In this document: positions 11,090 to 22,742 of the stretch, piece after piece
How the letters are laid out: every line of letters begins with the position of its first letter
How positions within the stretch are numbered: the stretch's first letter is position 1
Assembly: GCA_019426215.1 (NCBI GenBank)
Contig: CM033391.1
Coordinates: 11,644,708 to 11,708,707, forward strand
Length of the DNA stretch: 64,000 nucleotides
Direction: 5' to 3'
Source: Buddleja alternifolia
Taxonomy: Eukaryota; Streptophyta; Magnoliopsida; Lamiales; Scrophulariaceae
The notes under the pieces: generated by a model
What the model saw: only the letters and a program-made list of their open reading frames with translations
Told to the model about the DNA's origin: nothing
Database searches by the model: none
Made by a program: the position numbers and the translations under genes

Positions 11090-13218
11090 ACCTGGAATCG
11101 AATTGCATCTTTCATATCCGTACAACCCTCAAAAGAATGCTTTCACAAAAAGGAAACACGCCATATATCTGAGTTGGCAAATACTCATCTCATTACGCTC
11201 ATCTTCCTCTCCTATTTTGGGTGCCTCTGCACCTTGATTTATCTCGTTGATCGTCTTCCCACTCCTAACCTTCAGTACAAGTCCTCCTTTAAGGTCTTTG
11301 TTAGGAATTTCATATTAGATGTTTTGATGATGACAAATAGGACTTTCTGTTAGACTCCGAAAAGTGTAAAAGCTTTCATAGAATGTTATGTATAAGTACC
11401 TGAAAGCTTATTTATCTTAGGCTTATAGTATTTATCTTTGTAGAATTCCTTAGACTAAGTATGTGACACTAAAACACTTAGGAAAATTCTGGGTGAGTCT
11501 ACCAAGTGATGAAGGTGAAGATCAAGCGTCTAAAGCTACAATGGATAAAGATATCTTGAAGCGTCCGTCAAACGCTTTAGGGATTATCCCAGTGCTCAAA
11601 CTACGAATGGATAACTCAGGCCGAATACTCAACATCAAGTGAAATGACGGAATTCTCAGTGAGACCATCAAGACAAGATTGAAGAGTAAGCGTCTGAAAT
11701 AAAGAAAAGAAAGTCAGGATCAGTCCAAGCGTCTGTCCAATACACGAGAATAACTATTCTCTTCAGCAAGCGTCTAAAAAGGTTAAACCAACACAACCTA
11801 CAAAGAACGTAACCTGAAAAGAATTCAAACCCAAAACCATCCAAAGACTTAAAAAAATTGCATGAATCAAACGGACGAATTATTTCCAACGGAAATAAGA
11901 CAAGATGCATTAAAAGTCGGATAAGTGCTATTAAAATATAAGCACTATAACTTATGGGCAAGCCATATCTTTGACCTAGACTGTCAGATTTATGAAACCA
12001 AGACCATGCCTAACCAATTAAATATACCCAAAGTTAGAAATGTCTGAACTCAAGGAATGTTTGGGGAAACGAGACTCCAACCGAGTTAAACGGACAAAAA
12101 CCACCAATACCTTATAAATAGCTCTTTCAACAAACAAGTAAACCGATGCACAAGTGACATACACAAAAAAATTACCTACCTTGTTGAAAGAAAAGCTTAC
12201 TAAAAATCATAGCCAAATATCCATATAAGCTTTTCACAAATATTCCAGAGACAGTCACCCATATCTCAAATCTCTTGTTAAGAAGAACCTATACTACCAT
12301 TGAGATATCCCCAAGTTGTTTGAACTTTCCAAAAACAAACAAACCCGTGACCAAAAACCATCAACACCTTTCATCTGAGTGAGAAAGCTGGTTGACTTGC
12401 AAGCAACATTTTTGTGTAAAAGAAGCTTGTTGAAGTTGATCTCTATTGGAGCTGAAATCTGTGTGACCAAGGAGTTCCGAGATCAAGAGTAACTTGCACC
12501 ATTTCTGAGTGAAAGAAGCAAGGGGATAGAAGATATTTAGTGGAGCTGAAATCTGTGTGACCAAGGAGTTCCAAGATCATATCCAATCTTCCTCTATCTT
12601 GTAGAAGTCTCTGTGTGACTCTTCGATAATCATCATAGTGGAAAAACCTCCCTGATAAAAGGAGAAGAAGGACGTAGCTGGGATTACATCACCCAGTGAA
12701 CCTTACAAATATCTTGTGTCATTTACCTCTTTAAGCATTCATTGTCTTACTGCTTTACTATTCATACTGCATACATTCTGATAAAGTCTTAAAACAACCA
12801 AGCGACTACTTTCGATTAATTAACCGAACGCTAAGCTATAAAATACTTCCGCTGTGCTAACTCTGATTTAGTGACTAAACTCTGCCCTACTTTGGTAAGC
12901 GTTGAAATCACCGAGTCTAAGTTAACGTTTCTTAAGCGTCACATCCAGCGCTTAAACTTGTCAAGCGTTCAAATACTTCAAAGTGATACGAATTTTTAAG
13001 AAGTCAAAAAAAGACTTCAGGGTCTATTCAACCCCCCCCCCCCTTCTAGACCCTTTCGTATACCACTTGGGACCAACAGTCTTATTTAATTATCCTCCTG
13101 ACCATTCTTATACTCTGAGTCTTTGGTTGTACATGTTCTCCTCATCTCTTTCAGGCTACAGCTCACAAACTCACACCTCGTTCCACCCTTGTGTATTTAT
13201 AGGATATGCTTCAGATTA
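11090..13218 (+). pseudogene. old Ty1/copia integrase fragment, split by a solo LTR
   Basis: Two pieces, 11090-11298 and 13079-13218, form one diverged copia integrase C-terminal region. The left piece has an ETRHISEL-like block corresponding to the usual ERKHRHI segment, then YLVDRLPTPNLQYKSSF. The right piece has LFNYPPDHSY and ends FHPCVFIGYASD, the normal 'CVFLGYS' motif. The SIRE-family LTR was inserted between the two pieces and duplicated GTCTT. No other part of this copia element is recognisable nearby. Confidence 0.75.
11299..13078 (+). mobile_element. solo LTR of SIRE-like family, TSD GTCTT
   Basis: 1780 bp from TGTTAGGAATTTC to GGGACCAACA. GTCTT precedes it (11294-11298) and follows it (13079-13083), an exact 5-bp target duplication, with no internal element sequence between. 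This is the signature of recombination between two LTRs of a former full element. It is diverged from the LTR at 1338-2888. A TATA box is at 12113-12120. About twelve AAGCGT-type words are present. Confidence 0.95.
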
Positions 13219-13644
13219 AAGAGGTACATGTTCTCAGATCTTAATCTTTAGTAAGATCGACTTTAGTTGTCTTGTTATATATAACTTTAAGTATGCCTAT
13301 AATGGGGATGAATTAGGTTATTAAAAAGTGTGCTAAAGTGTACAATAGAATTATTGAGTACCAACAGCTAGAACTGAAAAATGCTGAGATAACTTTTGGA
13401 ACTTATAAGTTCCAAAACAGATACTAGAAGAAAACTTATTACATAATAGAATGTTGAAACTATAGCAGCCACTTTAGACACTAACAAGGTGAGCAAGACA
13501 GAGACACACTCGGTACAAAGACATGAGTGCCGATCTACTATACCTTAGGAACAAAAAGGCAAAACTAGATGGTTACTCCGCAAACAATGGCTCTAAAGGG
13601 AATTATGAAGAGATTTGACTCAAACAACTTCTTTTGACCACTCT
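13219..13644. other. unassigned spacer
   Basis: AT-rich sequence between the copia integrase fragment and the next LTR. It contains a short palindrome around 'GGAACTTATAAGTTCC' at 13398-13413. No gene is seen. Confidence 0.4.
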
Positions 13645-14747
13645 TGTTTGTCACTCAAAATATCAAGCACTGGTTGGTACTGGTCCTTCCTCATTGGAAC
13701 TTTATGGAGAAAGTACCTATGAACATAAAATCACTTTCATAAATAGTATATTATAGGAAAAATTTTAATTTTAGTCTCATAGGACCTCGTCATTTTAGTT
13801 TTAGTCCCATGCTTTACGGGATTCTAAAAAATGTCCCAATAATTTGAAAAAGTTGTAATGTTAGTCCTTTTTTTAAACAACATTAGTCTCATACTTTATT
13901 TCGCATTTTGCCCCATGAACTATACAACATGTACCAAACACCCCCTAAACATATTTTTATTTCACTTAATTTTTCAGGGAGTAAGTGCACATTAATATTT
14001 GTTTGGGCGGTATTTAATACATCTTGTATAGTTCAGGGGGCAAAATGCAACTTTTAAAATTCAAAATAAAGTATGTTTTAAAAAAAGGCCTAACATTAGA
14101 ACTTTTTCAAATTATTGGGACGTTTTTTACAATTCCGTAAAGCATGGAACTAAAACTAGAATGACGAGATCCTATGGGACTAAAATTAGAATTTTGCCAT
14201 ATATTATATCAGGCTTGAGATATCGTGTTTGTTAATGAAGAGTTAGAAACAAATATTTATGATCAGAGCGAAAGAGAAATTGGAAATGTAGAATGGCTCC
14301 TTCCATATCTAATTCAAAGGACTCTTTCTTTAATTTAAGAAATCTTCTATGCAAGTCAAGCATAATTAAGGAGAGACTAATGGAAAGATATATAAAAAGA
14401 TGATGTTAAGTAAGGCATACATATCAAAAGAATAACTAATAGAAAGATATATTGAAAGATGTTGTTACCAAACTTGGAAGATAAGGAAAAGATTATTGAA
14501 TCAAGGAAGGATATAATTTACCATAACATTAATTAAGTGGAGAGACATAATTAATCAAAGGGTGTGAGTAAAAGGTAAATAAAATGAATATGTACACTTC
14601 ACTTAAATATTAATTCAATTAAATGAGAGGCTAATGCTGGAACTTATCAAAAATAATATGCACAAGGAAAGAAATGAGAATTAACATATAACCAAGATAC
14701 TTATCATCTTTAAAACTAAAATAGATTAAAGATCAAATAGGTCAACA
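13645..14747 (-). repeat. LTR copy A of a minus-strand copia element, carrying a MITE
   Basis: After removal of the insert at 13756-14199 and one TSD copy, it aligns along its length with LTR copy B (17589-18239), though strongly diverged. On the minus strand it begins TGTTGACC just after a purine-rich AATTGGGAGAT, which reads as a polypurine tract followed by an LTR start. The RNase H scrap at 15175-15463 also points to minus orientation, making this the 3' LTR. The left border is uncertain by some tens of bases because similarity to copy B fades. Confidence 0.6.
13756..14199. mobile_element. foldback Mutator-type MITE, 9-bp TSD TATATTATA
   Basis: About 444 bp of near-complete inverted repeat. 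The left end is GGAAAAATTTTAATTTTAGT and the right end in reverse is GGCAAAATTCTAATTTTAGT. TATATTATA occurs at 13747-13755 and 14200-14208. LTR copy B has the empty site (GTATGTTGTG then TAAGGCT), so removing the insert and one 9-mer restores the alignment. No ORF. Confidence 0.92.
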
Positions 14748-14758
14748 ATCTCCCAATT

Positions 14759-15060
14759 GTTATGATGACAAGGAATGAGTTACCATTGTGTAGAGAAACC
14801 AAAGGAATTGAAATGATCATATCGGACGCTCCTTGAATAGGTGATCCATCTCATGTTTAAATAATAAGTGTCAAGAAGCATAATATCATAGACCACAAAC
14901 ATAAATAAAATACCATTCCTCTTTTTGGTGATGACAAGGAATGAGTTACCATTGTGAAGAGAAACTAATGAAATTGGAAAGATCTTACATGATGCTCCCC
15001 CTGAATAGGTAATTCCTCCCCCTATTGAAATAATAAGTGCTGAGAATCATAATATCATTT
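14759..15060. repeat. tandem duplication next to the LTR
   Basis: Two copies with a period near 172 bp, each starting GATGACAAGGAATGAGTTAC (14763 and about 14929) and ending with a block holding AATAATAAGTG. They lie between LTR copy A and the RNase H remnant, i.e. in the 3' internal region of the minus-strand copia element. Confidence 0.75.
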
Positions 15061-15174
15061 ATCAAAAAGCATAAACAAAGTACAATTTCTTTCCTCCTTC
15101 ATCATCAAAAAACAGTTAAGAAACGCAAAGAGATCATGCATGCGCAGACTTAGAAATTTCTATAGTACTAAGTT

Positions 15175-15463
15175 TAGATCTTAAATGCAATAATCTATCA
15201 ATGCTAAGCGTTTTAGTAAAGATATCAGCGAATTGCAAATAGTGATAACAAAATGTATTGTAGCATCACCTTTTTGAACATGATCACGGATGAAATGGTG
15301 TTTGACTTCGATGTGTTTTGTATGAGAATGATGCACTAGAACTTTAATGATGCTGATGGCACTAGTATTTTCACATAAAATGGGAATGAGATCAAAATGC
15401 AAATTATAAGCATGCAAGGTTTGGTTCATACAGCACAACAATGTCCAAATGGTGCAAAGAGCA
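15175..15463 (-). pseudogene. Ty1/copia RNase H C-terminal remnant
   Basis: Minus-strand translation gives a diverged copia RNase H end. A Trp-containing stretch leads to MNQTLHAYNLHFD, then ILCENTSAISI (normally 'CDNTSAI'), then 'HTKHIEVKHHFIRDHVQKGD', a hallmark of SIRE-class and related copia RNase H. The C-terminus is degraded and the upstream RT is missing. Family level is secure; lineage is not. Confidence 0.82.
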
Positions 15464-15900
15464 ACGGCACTTTATTTTAATTATACCTAGTCACTAGACT
15501 TTTTTCTTGAAATCGACAAGTACTGCTGGTACTATTGTGATCCCGCCAAATTTTAGTTTGAAATTGGAAAGAGAAACAAAAGAAGATAGCTGACAAAAGA
15601 TTTTTACATAGTGTTTGTAGAACAATGGGACTTTCATCTCGCTAGTGGCTAAACCAGACTTAGGTTTCGTCTCCAAAGTTGCAGATCATGTCTTAGCTTC
15701 AAGTAGAAACAAGAATCCACTAATTTCGATGTTTGTATACAAAATTATGTTGGAAGTACAATCGCTTCTAGTTAGACATAGAATGCTCACTTCCGTGGGT
15801 GCAGAATTCATGCTCACGGGCGCAGGAAGTAAGTATGGGATAAATTCATGTTTTTAGCTTATTTCGTGGGGTTGCTCCAATTTGACCTATTTTAGAGCCT
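15464..15900. other. unassigned spacer
   Basis: Sequence upstream (in minus orientation) of the RNase H scrap. No recognisable RT or integrase remains, and short ORFs on both strands show no family motif. Confidence 0.4.
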
Positions 15901-17593
15901 TCATAACAATTTTTTTTTGGGAATTATGACATATACCACTGGGTAAGATCTTGAGGAAGCTAATGAAGCACCAAGAGCTTGCAGAATTCGAATTCATCAT
16001 TGAAGACAAAGAGTTCAAGCATGAAACGAACAATCGACATCTTTAGTAGAGACATCTTCGAATTTCAACCCTCGCAAACCACGGTATCTAAAACACTAGT
16101 TTCAAATTCACCAAACTGCGGTTTGCGCGACTGTTGCCCTAGTTATAAATAGCATACTTTAGATCAGATTTTGTAGTTTTTTAGACATTTTTGAGAGCTT
16201 TACTTGGGCATAAATCTGAAGAATACAAGAGAGAAGTCAAGAAAATGTCAAGAGCAATAATTCATCTCTTGCAATAGGGAGTTTTCAATATTTGTTCTTA
16301 GATAAATTGACAATGTCTATGATGAATATTGATTTATTTCTTTTTGCATGTATGAACTAACTTCGTCTAGAATAGGGTTATGTAAAGACTTCGTTATGAC
16401 TTATAATTACTAAGTTTTGAGTTTTTGGAATTAATTTGTGTTTCTTATTACATATTTCGTATTTGTTCTTTATGCATGCTAATGCTGGATCACCATTGAT
16501 TTTGATTTGATTGCTTAATATTGAGACCGAGCTGAAATAGATTAAGGTAGATCTTGGATGTGGATTATCATAGGCGTAAGAATAAACTAGAGATAGAATT
16601 AATTCCGTTTTGTGGCTTTTTGTGATAAAGAGACCTGATTTGAAAGTAGGATCTTCATAAGCAAGGATTTTCTAAGATCGAATCAATGCGTTTTAGTTAA
16701 TTAAATTTTCACTTTAGAGATATAGTATATCAAGAGATTGAATAGTGGATACATTAGGAGAATTGGCCATATCAAGAACACTCTTATAATCTAGAAATCT
16801 TATAATGTTTAATTATAAGGAATAACATAGTTGGATCATAACCTTAGTCGTTTTCTCTCTCCTGCAATCTTATTGTGTGTATTGATTTCTTTTAGTTAAT
16901 TTAGTTTACAATCAAACCAATCTCACTATAATTCCAAAGATTTAACTCAAGAATAGGTAACACAGTAATTTTAATAATTGAATAGAATTATCCTTTGGAT
17001 AAGATATCTGAACTTAATCCACTGTATTACTTATATGAACTAATACACTTGCTAGGATTTCGCGTGTCAATAAACAACACGTAGTAAAATCAACTAGGAA
17101 TAGAATTTGGTTTCTATTGTCGTGGCTAGCTTTGGAAAATAACTTGGAAGGTTCTGGAACAAAGGAAATCCATAGATTCCATTAATGCATAATTCTTAAT
17201 TCGTATTTCACTATAGGATATAGGGAATTGTTAGGAGTTATAGAGTTGCTACATCCAAGTGATTGAGTAGTGATTTACATTAAGAAGTTTCGCCATTTTC
17301 CTAAAACAATTTAATAATCCATTAACTAGAATTAATAAAATGAGTGGATAAATCAACCCAGTCATAGGTCTTAGTCGCTTTTCCTCGTAGTATTTTTGCT
17401 CTTTACCTTGCTTTTAGTAGTTACTTTTCATTTAGCTTAATTAGTCAACTCTTCCAACATTGATCAGTTTAACTTAGGAGTAAATAATACAACAATTCTA
17501 ATACTTGTATTAGCAATTTCTAGGGTACGATATTCGGACTTCAATTATATTACTCTCATACCCTTAGTATAATTGCTAGAATTTTTCATGTCA
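15901..17593 (+). repeat. gypsy LTR-like debris with duplicated 3' segment
   Basis: It resembles a Tat/Athila-type LTR. There is a TATA-like word TATAAATAGC (about 16145), then long AT-rich sequence, ending 'TTGCTAGGATTTCGCGTGTCA' around 17050-17069. Segment about 16560-17069 is repeated in diverged form at about 17100-17593. Both contain a GATTGAATAGTG / GATTGAGTAGTG word, a CCTTAGTCG / TCTTAGTCG word, and a TGCTAG...TGTCA end. No coding sequence. The element name is tentative. Confidence 0.4.
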
Positions 17594-18239
17594 TTTGTCA
17601 GTCAGAAATTCAATCAGTGACTGGAACTACTCCTTCCTCATTGGAACTTACTAGAGAGAGTACCTATGAACATAAAAATACTATAATAAATAGTATGTTG
17701 TGTAAGGCTGGAGAATTTGTGCTTGTTGCTGAAGAATTAGCAACAAATACATATGATCGGAGCGAGAGAGAAATAGGAAATGTTGAACGGCTCCTCCATA
17801 TCTGATTCAAACTGCTCTTTCTTTAATTAAAGAAATCTTCTATGAAAGACAAGCATAATTAAGGATAGACTAATGGAAATATGTATAAAAAGATATTGTT
17901 AAGTAAGACAAGCATATCACAAGAATAATTAATAAAAAGATATATTGAGAGATATTGTCACCAAACTTGGAAGATAAGGAAAAGATTGTTGAATCAAAGA
18001 AGATATAGTTTACTATAACAGTAATTAATTGAAGAGCATAATTACTTAAAGGGTGTGAGTATAAGGTAAATAAATCGGATATGTAGACTTCCCTTAAGTA
18101 TAAATCTGATTGAAGGAGAGGCTATTGCTGGAACTTACCAAAAATAATCTACACGAGGAAAGAAACGAGAATTAATATATAACCAAGATACTTGTCATCT
18201 TCAAAATCAAGTGAGATTAAAGGCCAAAAAAGTTCAACA
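17589..18239 (-). repeat. LTR copy B of the same family as 13645-14747
   Basis: Uninterrupted copy, about 650 bp; its minus-strand start is TGTTGAAC. It aligns with copy A through 'GGAACTTACTAGAGAGAGTA', 'GGAAAAGATTGTTGAATCAA' and 'TATATAACCAAGATACTTG'. No tRNA primer site lies next to it, and the outer flanks of A and B do not form a matching 5-bp duplication. It may be a separate solo copy or half of a rearranged element. Confidence 0.6.
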
Positions 18240-19551
18240 TAATATTCAATGATGATTTGTTTTCGTAACCTACCCTCTCCACCTCGTCTTGTCCTCGTGT
18301 GATATTTCCCAAACCCTCTCCATTGCGTATTAGTCTACACCTATTCTCCTTGTACGGGTCCTCCAACTTCATTCGTTATTACTCCTATTGTCCCTTTTCA
18401 TGTCTCCCCACCTTCATGGACGGAGCCAGAAATTTTACAGAGGGTAAAAATAAAATTTTGTGGGTTTTGTGGTTTACTATTTTTCTCTTTTTAAGTTGAA
18501 ATGACATTTTGAATGATACAAGTGAACCACTAAAAAATATCCTTTCAACTAATATAAATATTTTTTTTACCCTTAAAAGGGTCGCATGGGGTGTATATAA
18601 AGGAATCCCGGTGAATATTTTCCCAAAAAAATGCTAAAATATATTTTTTTGTAAAAAACTGTATAGTTCAGATAAGAAAGTGTAAAAGAAAAAAAATATA
18701 GAAAAGTATAAAATACCAAAAAATTTGGATGAATTACTATTGTTACCCCTAAAAAATTTCATCGGTTTATTAGATTGTTCTAGTAATTTTTCAGTAAATT
18801 TAAACGTCATTGGTAAGTAGTGGTGATCGAAGTAGGAGGTTTGGATATGTTGTGTTCATAAGTATTTCTTATACAATGTATACAGAACATGACATGTAAT
18901 TACAAATATGGGCATAGGAACTTCACACCCTTGAATGGTCATTTGGCAATTAACACCTTAAGTATGATTTTTTTGTAACAATTGAAATATGATAATTTTG
19001 CATCGAGACCTTCCGGATGATATTTTGTCCGAGGTATGGCATGGAGGGAATTTTCATACCTCCAAGTCTTTTTCCGCGAGAAGTTCTATGCAAATAAGTG
19101 AGAATGGTAACCAGTAGCAAAATAGAAATATAGGTCAAAAAGTTTCTGAAAAATGGGTAACAAAACAGAGAATATGAAATTGTTTTCGAAATTGATTTTG
19201 ATATATATTACCGTTTGCTCTAGTTGTCATTCTCATCACATGCACAAATTTTTTTTGAGGATCCTCCATTTCGCATGTAAGAAGCATTTCCGGTGAGAAT
19301 TCAACTAAAAGTCTCACGGGGTACAGAGTGCAAAATATATAATTTCTAACAAGGATAAGTTTCTAGTTGTTAAATATAAGAAACGTATCGGAAACGTCAG
19401 GAAAAACTTTAAAAATGCCAGAAACAAGGTAGAAACTGTGAAAAAAGAAGTAAAGAAGAGTTGCTTCCTCTTTTCATAAACAAAAAACAATAGTTGTATA
19501 AAATATTTATACATCTATATCAATAATCAATCAAATTACACTAATAAATAA

Positions 19552-19775
19552 AGTGGTAACGTTTGATTCAAGTTTAACATTCACAGAGCATATAACCAAC
19601 AAAATTTTAGTAATTTAAATTGTGAAATAAAAAATTCTAAAATTGTTGTCATGAAAAAAATGAAAAGTGGTTTGATTCAAATTTATCATTCACAAAGCAT
19701 ATAATTGATAAATTTTAGTAACTTAAATTGTGAAATAAAAAATTCTAAAAGTGTTGGTGAGGGAAAAATAAAAGG
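19552..19775. repeat. tandem duplication, period about 109 bp
   Basis: TTTGATTCAA at 19562 and 19671 opens two copies. Both continue through CATTCACA, then 'AAATTGTGAAATAAAAAATT'. Several substitutions separate them. Confidence 0.85.
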
Positions 19776-20018
19776 TTAATATGGATTATACCATGATTTC
19801 AAACTCATATGCAAATTATATGAAAAAATTACTTTAATCGATTGTACAATAATTTTCATCTTGACTCGCATGATAAAAAATTGCTCCTCGGTGAAATACA
19901 TATTTGTTTGATTGTTAGATTTATTACTCTTTATTTGTTCTTCTTTTATTATTATTTTTTTTCAATGTGGTGGCGATAGAGTAAATCTTTTTAAAAATAA
20001 ATTGCCAAACTCTCCATG

Positions 20019-20055
20019 TTTCCATGGTTTCCATGAAACATGGAAACCATGGAAA
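20019..20055. repeat. perfect 17-bp hairpin with 3-base loop
   Basis: TTTCCATGGTTTCCATG, AAA, then the exact reverse complement. Partial copies of the GGAAACATGG / TTTCCATGG words continue to 20105. Confidence 0.9.
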
Positions 20056-21594
20056 AATTGAGAGTTTTCATGGAAACATTGGAAACATTAAGAGTTTTTT
20101 AGGAAACAATGTAATTTCTAAATTACATGGTAATTTCTTTTCCGTAAATTGAAAAACAGAAATTTTTCGAACGTTTCGATGGAAAAAAAAAAGAATCTTT
20201 GAACCATGATTTCTAATACTCTGCCAAAATTAAATTTCAGGTGCAAAGTGCCACATGGCCCCATTTAAAGGTGAAAAGTGCTAATTACTCTATCAATATA
20301 TAATGTGTTCTAGTGAACCCTAGTCCAAGCTTGCTCATGCTTCACTTAATTTAAACGTATATTAATCATCATTCTTCCAACTACTAATTACTTTAAAATC
20401 GTAATCAATTAATTGGATCTGAAAAATTATTAAAATTGAGTTTCCAAACCAAACTATATGAACTCATTAACAATTATAACGACCGTTACAGGACAAGTTC
20501 ATTAATTCAAGTCCAGCATAAAAATATCAATTGAGAATAACATGAATTCAATGGAGTTGAAGGTCTTCGTGTTCATTGATGGTGTAGGAGAGTTTGGTGT
20601 GTAAGTAGGTGCATGGCGGCAATACAAGAAAAAAGCAAAAATATCAGTTGGTCAAATATCACTTTCCTATGAAAATAAGAGTCTTTTTTTCTTTTGGTTT
20701 TCATAATAAACCAGACCAACCAATCATAAAAAGACTAGACTTCATGGGGACCAAAAAGTTTAGTGGCTATTATGAAGGATATTTCATGCGGCCCACATGA
20801 ACTACTTCAAGACCAAAAGAGAGAATTTCTTCAAATGGGTCAAGAAAATTGTCAAACTTGCATCTTTCAGTATAATGATTCTTGATTGGAAAGATAAAAC
20901 GTAGTTCGAAAAATAAAACGATAAAAGATAAAAATGTAGAATCCGATGAAGGTAAGATTATATTTATTTATTTAATGGGTTTGGTGGTAGAAACCGAAAA
21001 CAAAGTATATATAATTCACTTGCTATGTAATTATTTAATTAGGTATAATTGATTTGATCATGCTAAAGCTCTAACAACGTATAATATCAATGGTCTTGAC
21101 AGAAACATGAAGAGGAAAGAAAAACAACGGAAGAGAAAAAAGAAATTAAAACAATTGGCGTTAAGATACTAGATATCCCAAAGATTATTGAATAAATAAG
21201 AAAAGAAAAGTTAACGATCTTATACTTAATTTATTACCATGTATTGAATTTTGTTTATAGTTGAAGAAAAATTGTGATTATATTTGCTAGCGTATAGTAT
21301 TACTAGCTTGATTCATAGACTATAGCTTTGTGAAGGAAAAGAAGTAATGACTAGAGAAATGTATAGATTAAAAAGTAACTCTACATGGGGTAGTACTAAT
21401 TTTTCAATTAGTTTTAAATACATTAAATTTTGATTGTTTTTCATACTTCCTAAACATTTAAAATAATGCAAAGGAAAAAAAAAGACCAAATGTGTCCAAA
21501 AAAGTTCCGGACATGGTGTTAGCTGCGTCATAAGTTTTCTTTTATTATTTAATTTATAGACATCCCAAATGACATATTAGATACTGTTGGCATT

Positions 21595-22685
21595 TGTGGG
21601 TATATGAAAAAGTGTGTGAACACCACTTTTGCGTATGAAATTCGAACACCATAAGTATCGGGGATACTAAGTTGTATTGGATATTTTTATTCTACTCCGA
21701 GAGTAGATTAGTTTAGCATTTCGAATTTCTCAATTCGGAGTTGAAACGAATGAGAAATTAATTGCTAATGTTGGGTGTTTGAATGTGTATATCCCACATT
21801 GGATATAAACCATAAGTTGTATGAGTTTATATACATTTGCCTAAAGGTAAAGGGTTGGCCATTTGGATCATCCACTTTGGTCATTTGTGTGAAGGGGGGA
21901 AGAGCTATGTAATTGTGTCTTGACCCAATTTCTTAGCTCCTCACTCGGGCGGTCCGGTGGACCGGGCCGGGGCCGGGGCCGGGATCGGGATCCGGTCGCG
22001 GGTCGTTGGGCCTTGGGCCTTGGGCCTTGGGCTTTGGCTAAGATGTGTGGTTGTTGGGCTTTGGACCTCTTCTTATCTTTTTGAGCCAAAGTTTAATTAA
22101 TTTGATTAATTGGGCCCAGTTCTCTTTTGGGCCAAAATTAACTAATTAATTTAGGCCCATTTCCAGTTTCTTCTTCTAGAAACCAACAAGGCATGTCTCC
22201 TGTTCCTTTCTCATGCAGAAGATTTCAGACGTTTCCTTACCTGTCTCCAGCCGAAATTGCCAGCCGAAAGTTGAAGTGTTTTGTTTCTTTTGGAGCCGAA
22301 ACTTTTGACATTCATCAGCTGATTCTTTTTGGCTTTCTTTTTTGGTTTTCAATCTGGTTTTGTTGCCTATAAAAAGGCTCTCCCAGGTTGTGTTCAAACC
22401 ACACCAAAAACAGAAAATAATTCTGCATTGTCTCAAAGCATTCTACATACATAAAAATTCTGAGAGTTCTTGGGCAAATATAGTTCGTGGGTTTTGTTCT
22501 TGAAGTGGTTCAATTACAAATATATAATCGTTGTATCTTGAAGTTAATTGCACGATCTCGTACCACCGTAGGCGGGGCAATATAGCTTTAAGGATAGAGA
22601 GTTCATCTCTCGCCTCGATTGTCATATTGTTCGTCGTATTACTATTTTCAGAAATTTTTCTTACAAAGTGCACAGATTTGCAACA
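21595..22685 (+). repeat. 5' LTR of copia element
   Basis: TGTTGGCATTTGTGG to ATTTGCAACA. A GC-rich block at about 21950-22040 consists of CCGGGG/CGGGAT and GGGCCTT tandem words. CTATAAAAAGG at 22378-22388 is the core promoter. Confidence 0.95.
22378..22388 (+). promoter_or_regulatory. TATA box of copia 5' LTR
   Basis: CTATAAAAAGG, about 300 bases before the LTR end. The same box recurs in the 3' LTR at 28374-28384. Confidence 0.7.
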
Positions 22686-22742
22686 AGCTTAAAGCTATAT
22701 TTATTTTGTTGTTAATTTTGTGCTTGTTCGAACATTCTGGAA

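Larger units (their letters stand above)
18240..21589. other. long unassigned AT-rich region
   Basis: No protein similarity, RNA gene or firm terminal repeats. A GGACGGAGCCAGAAATTT word near 18420 resembles the ends of some plant MITEs, but I could not find its partner. The region holds a tandem duplication (19552-19775) and a strong hairpin (20019-20055). All reading frames are short and unstructured. Confidence 0.5.

Noticed and set aside
13645..18239. Single intact copia element bounded by LTR copies A and B
   Set aside because: No primer site next to copy B, no matching outer 5-bp duplication, and unrelated gypsy-like LTR debris in between.
18299..21531. Short ORFs between 18.3 and 21.5 kb as host genes
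   Set aside because: All under 75 codons, with no splice context or family motif.
22176..22436. Minus-strand ORF conserved at 22176-22436 and 28183-28443
   Set aside because: Both copies lie in the two LTRs of one young element, so identity reflects LTR duplication, not selection.
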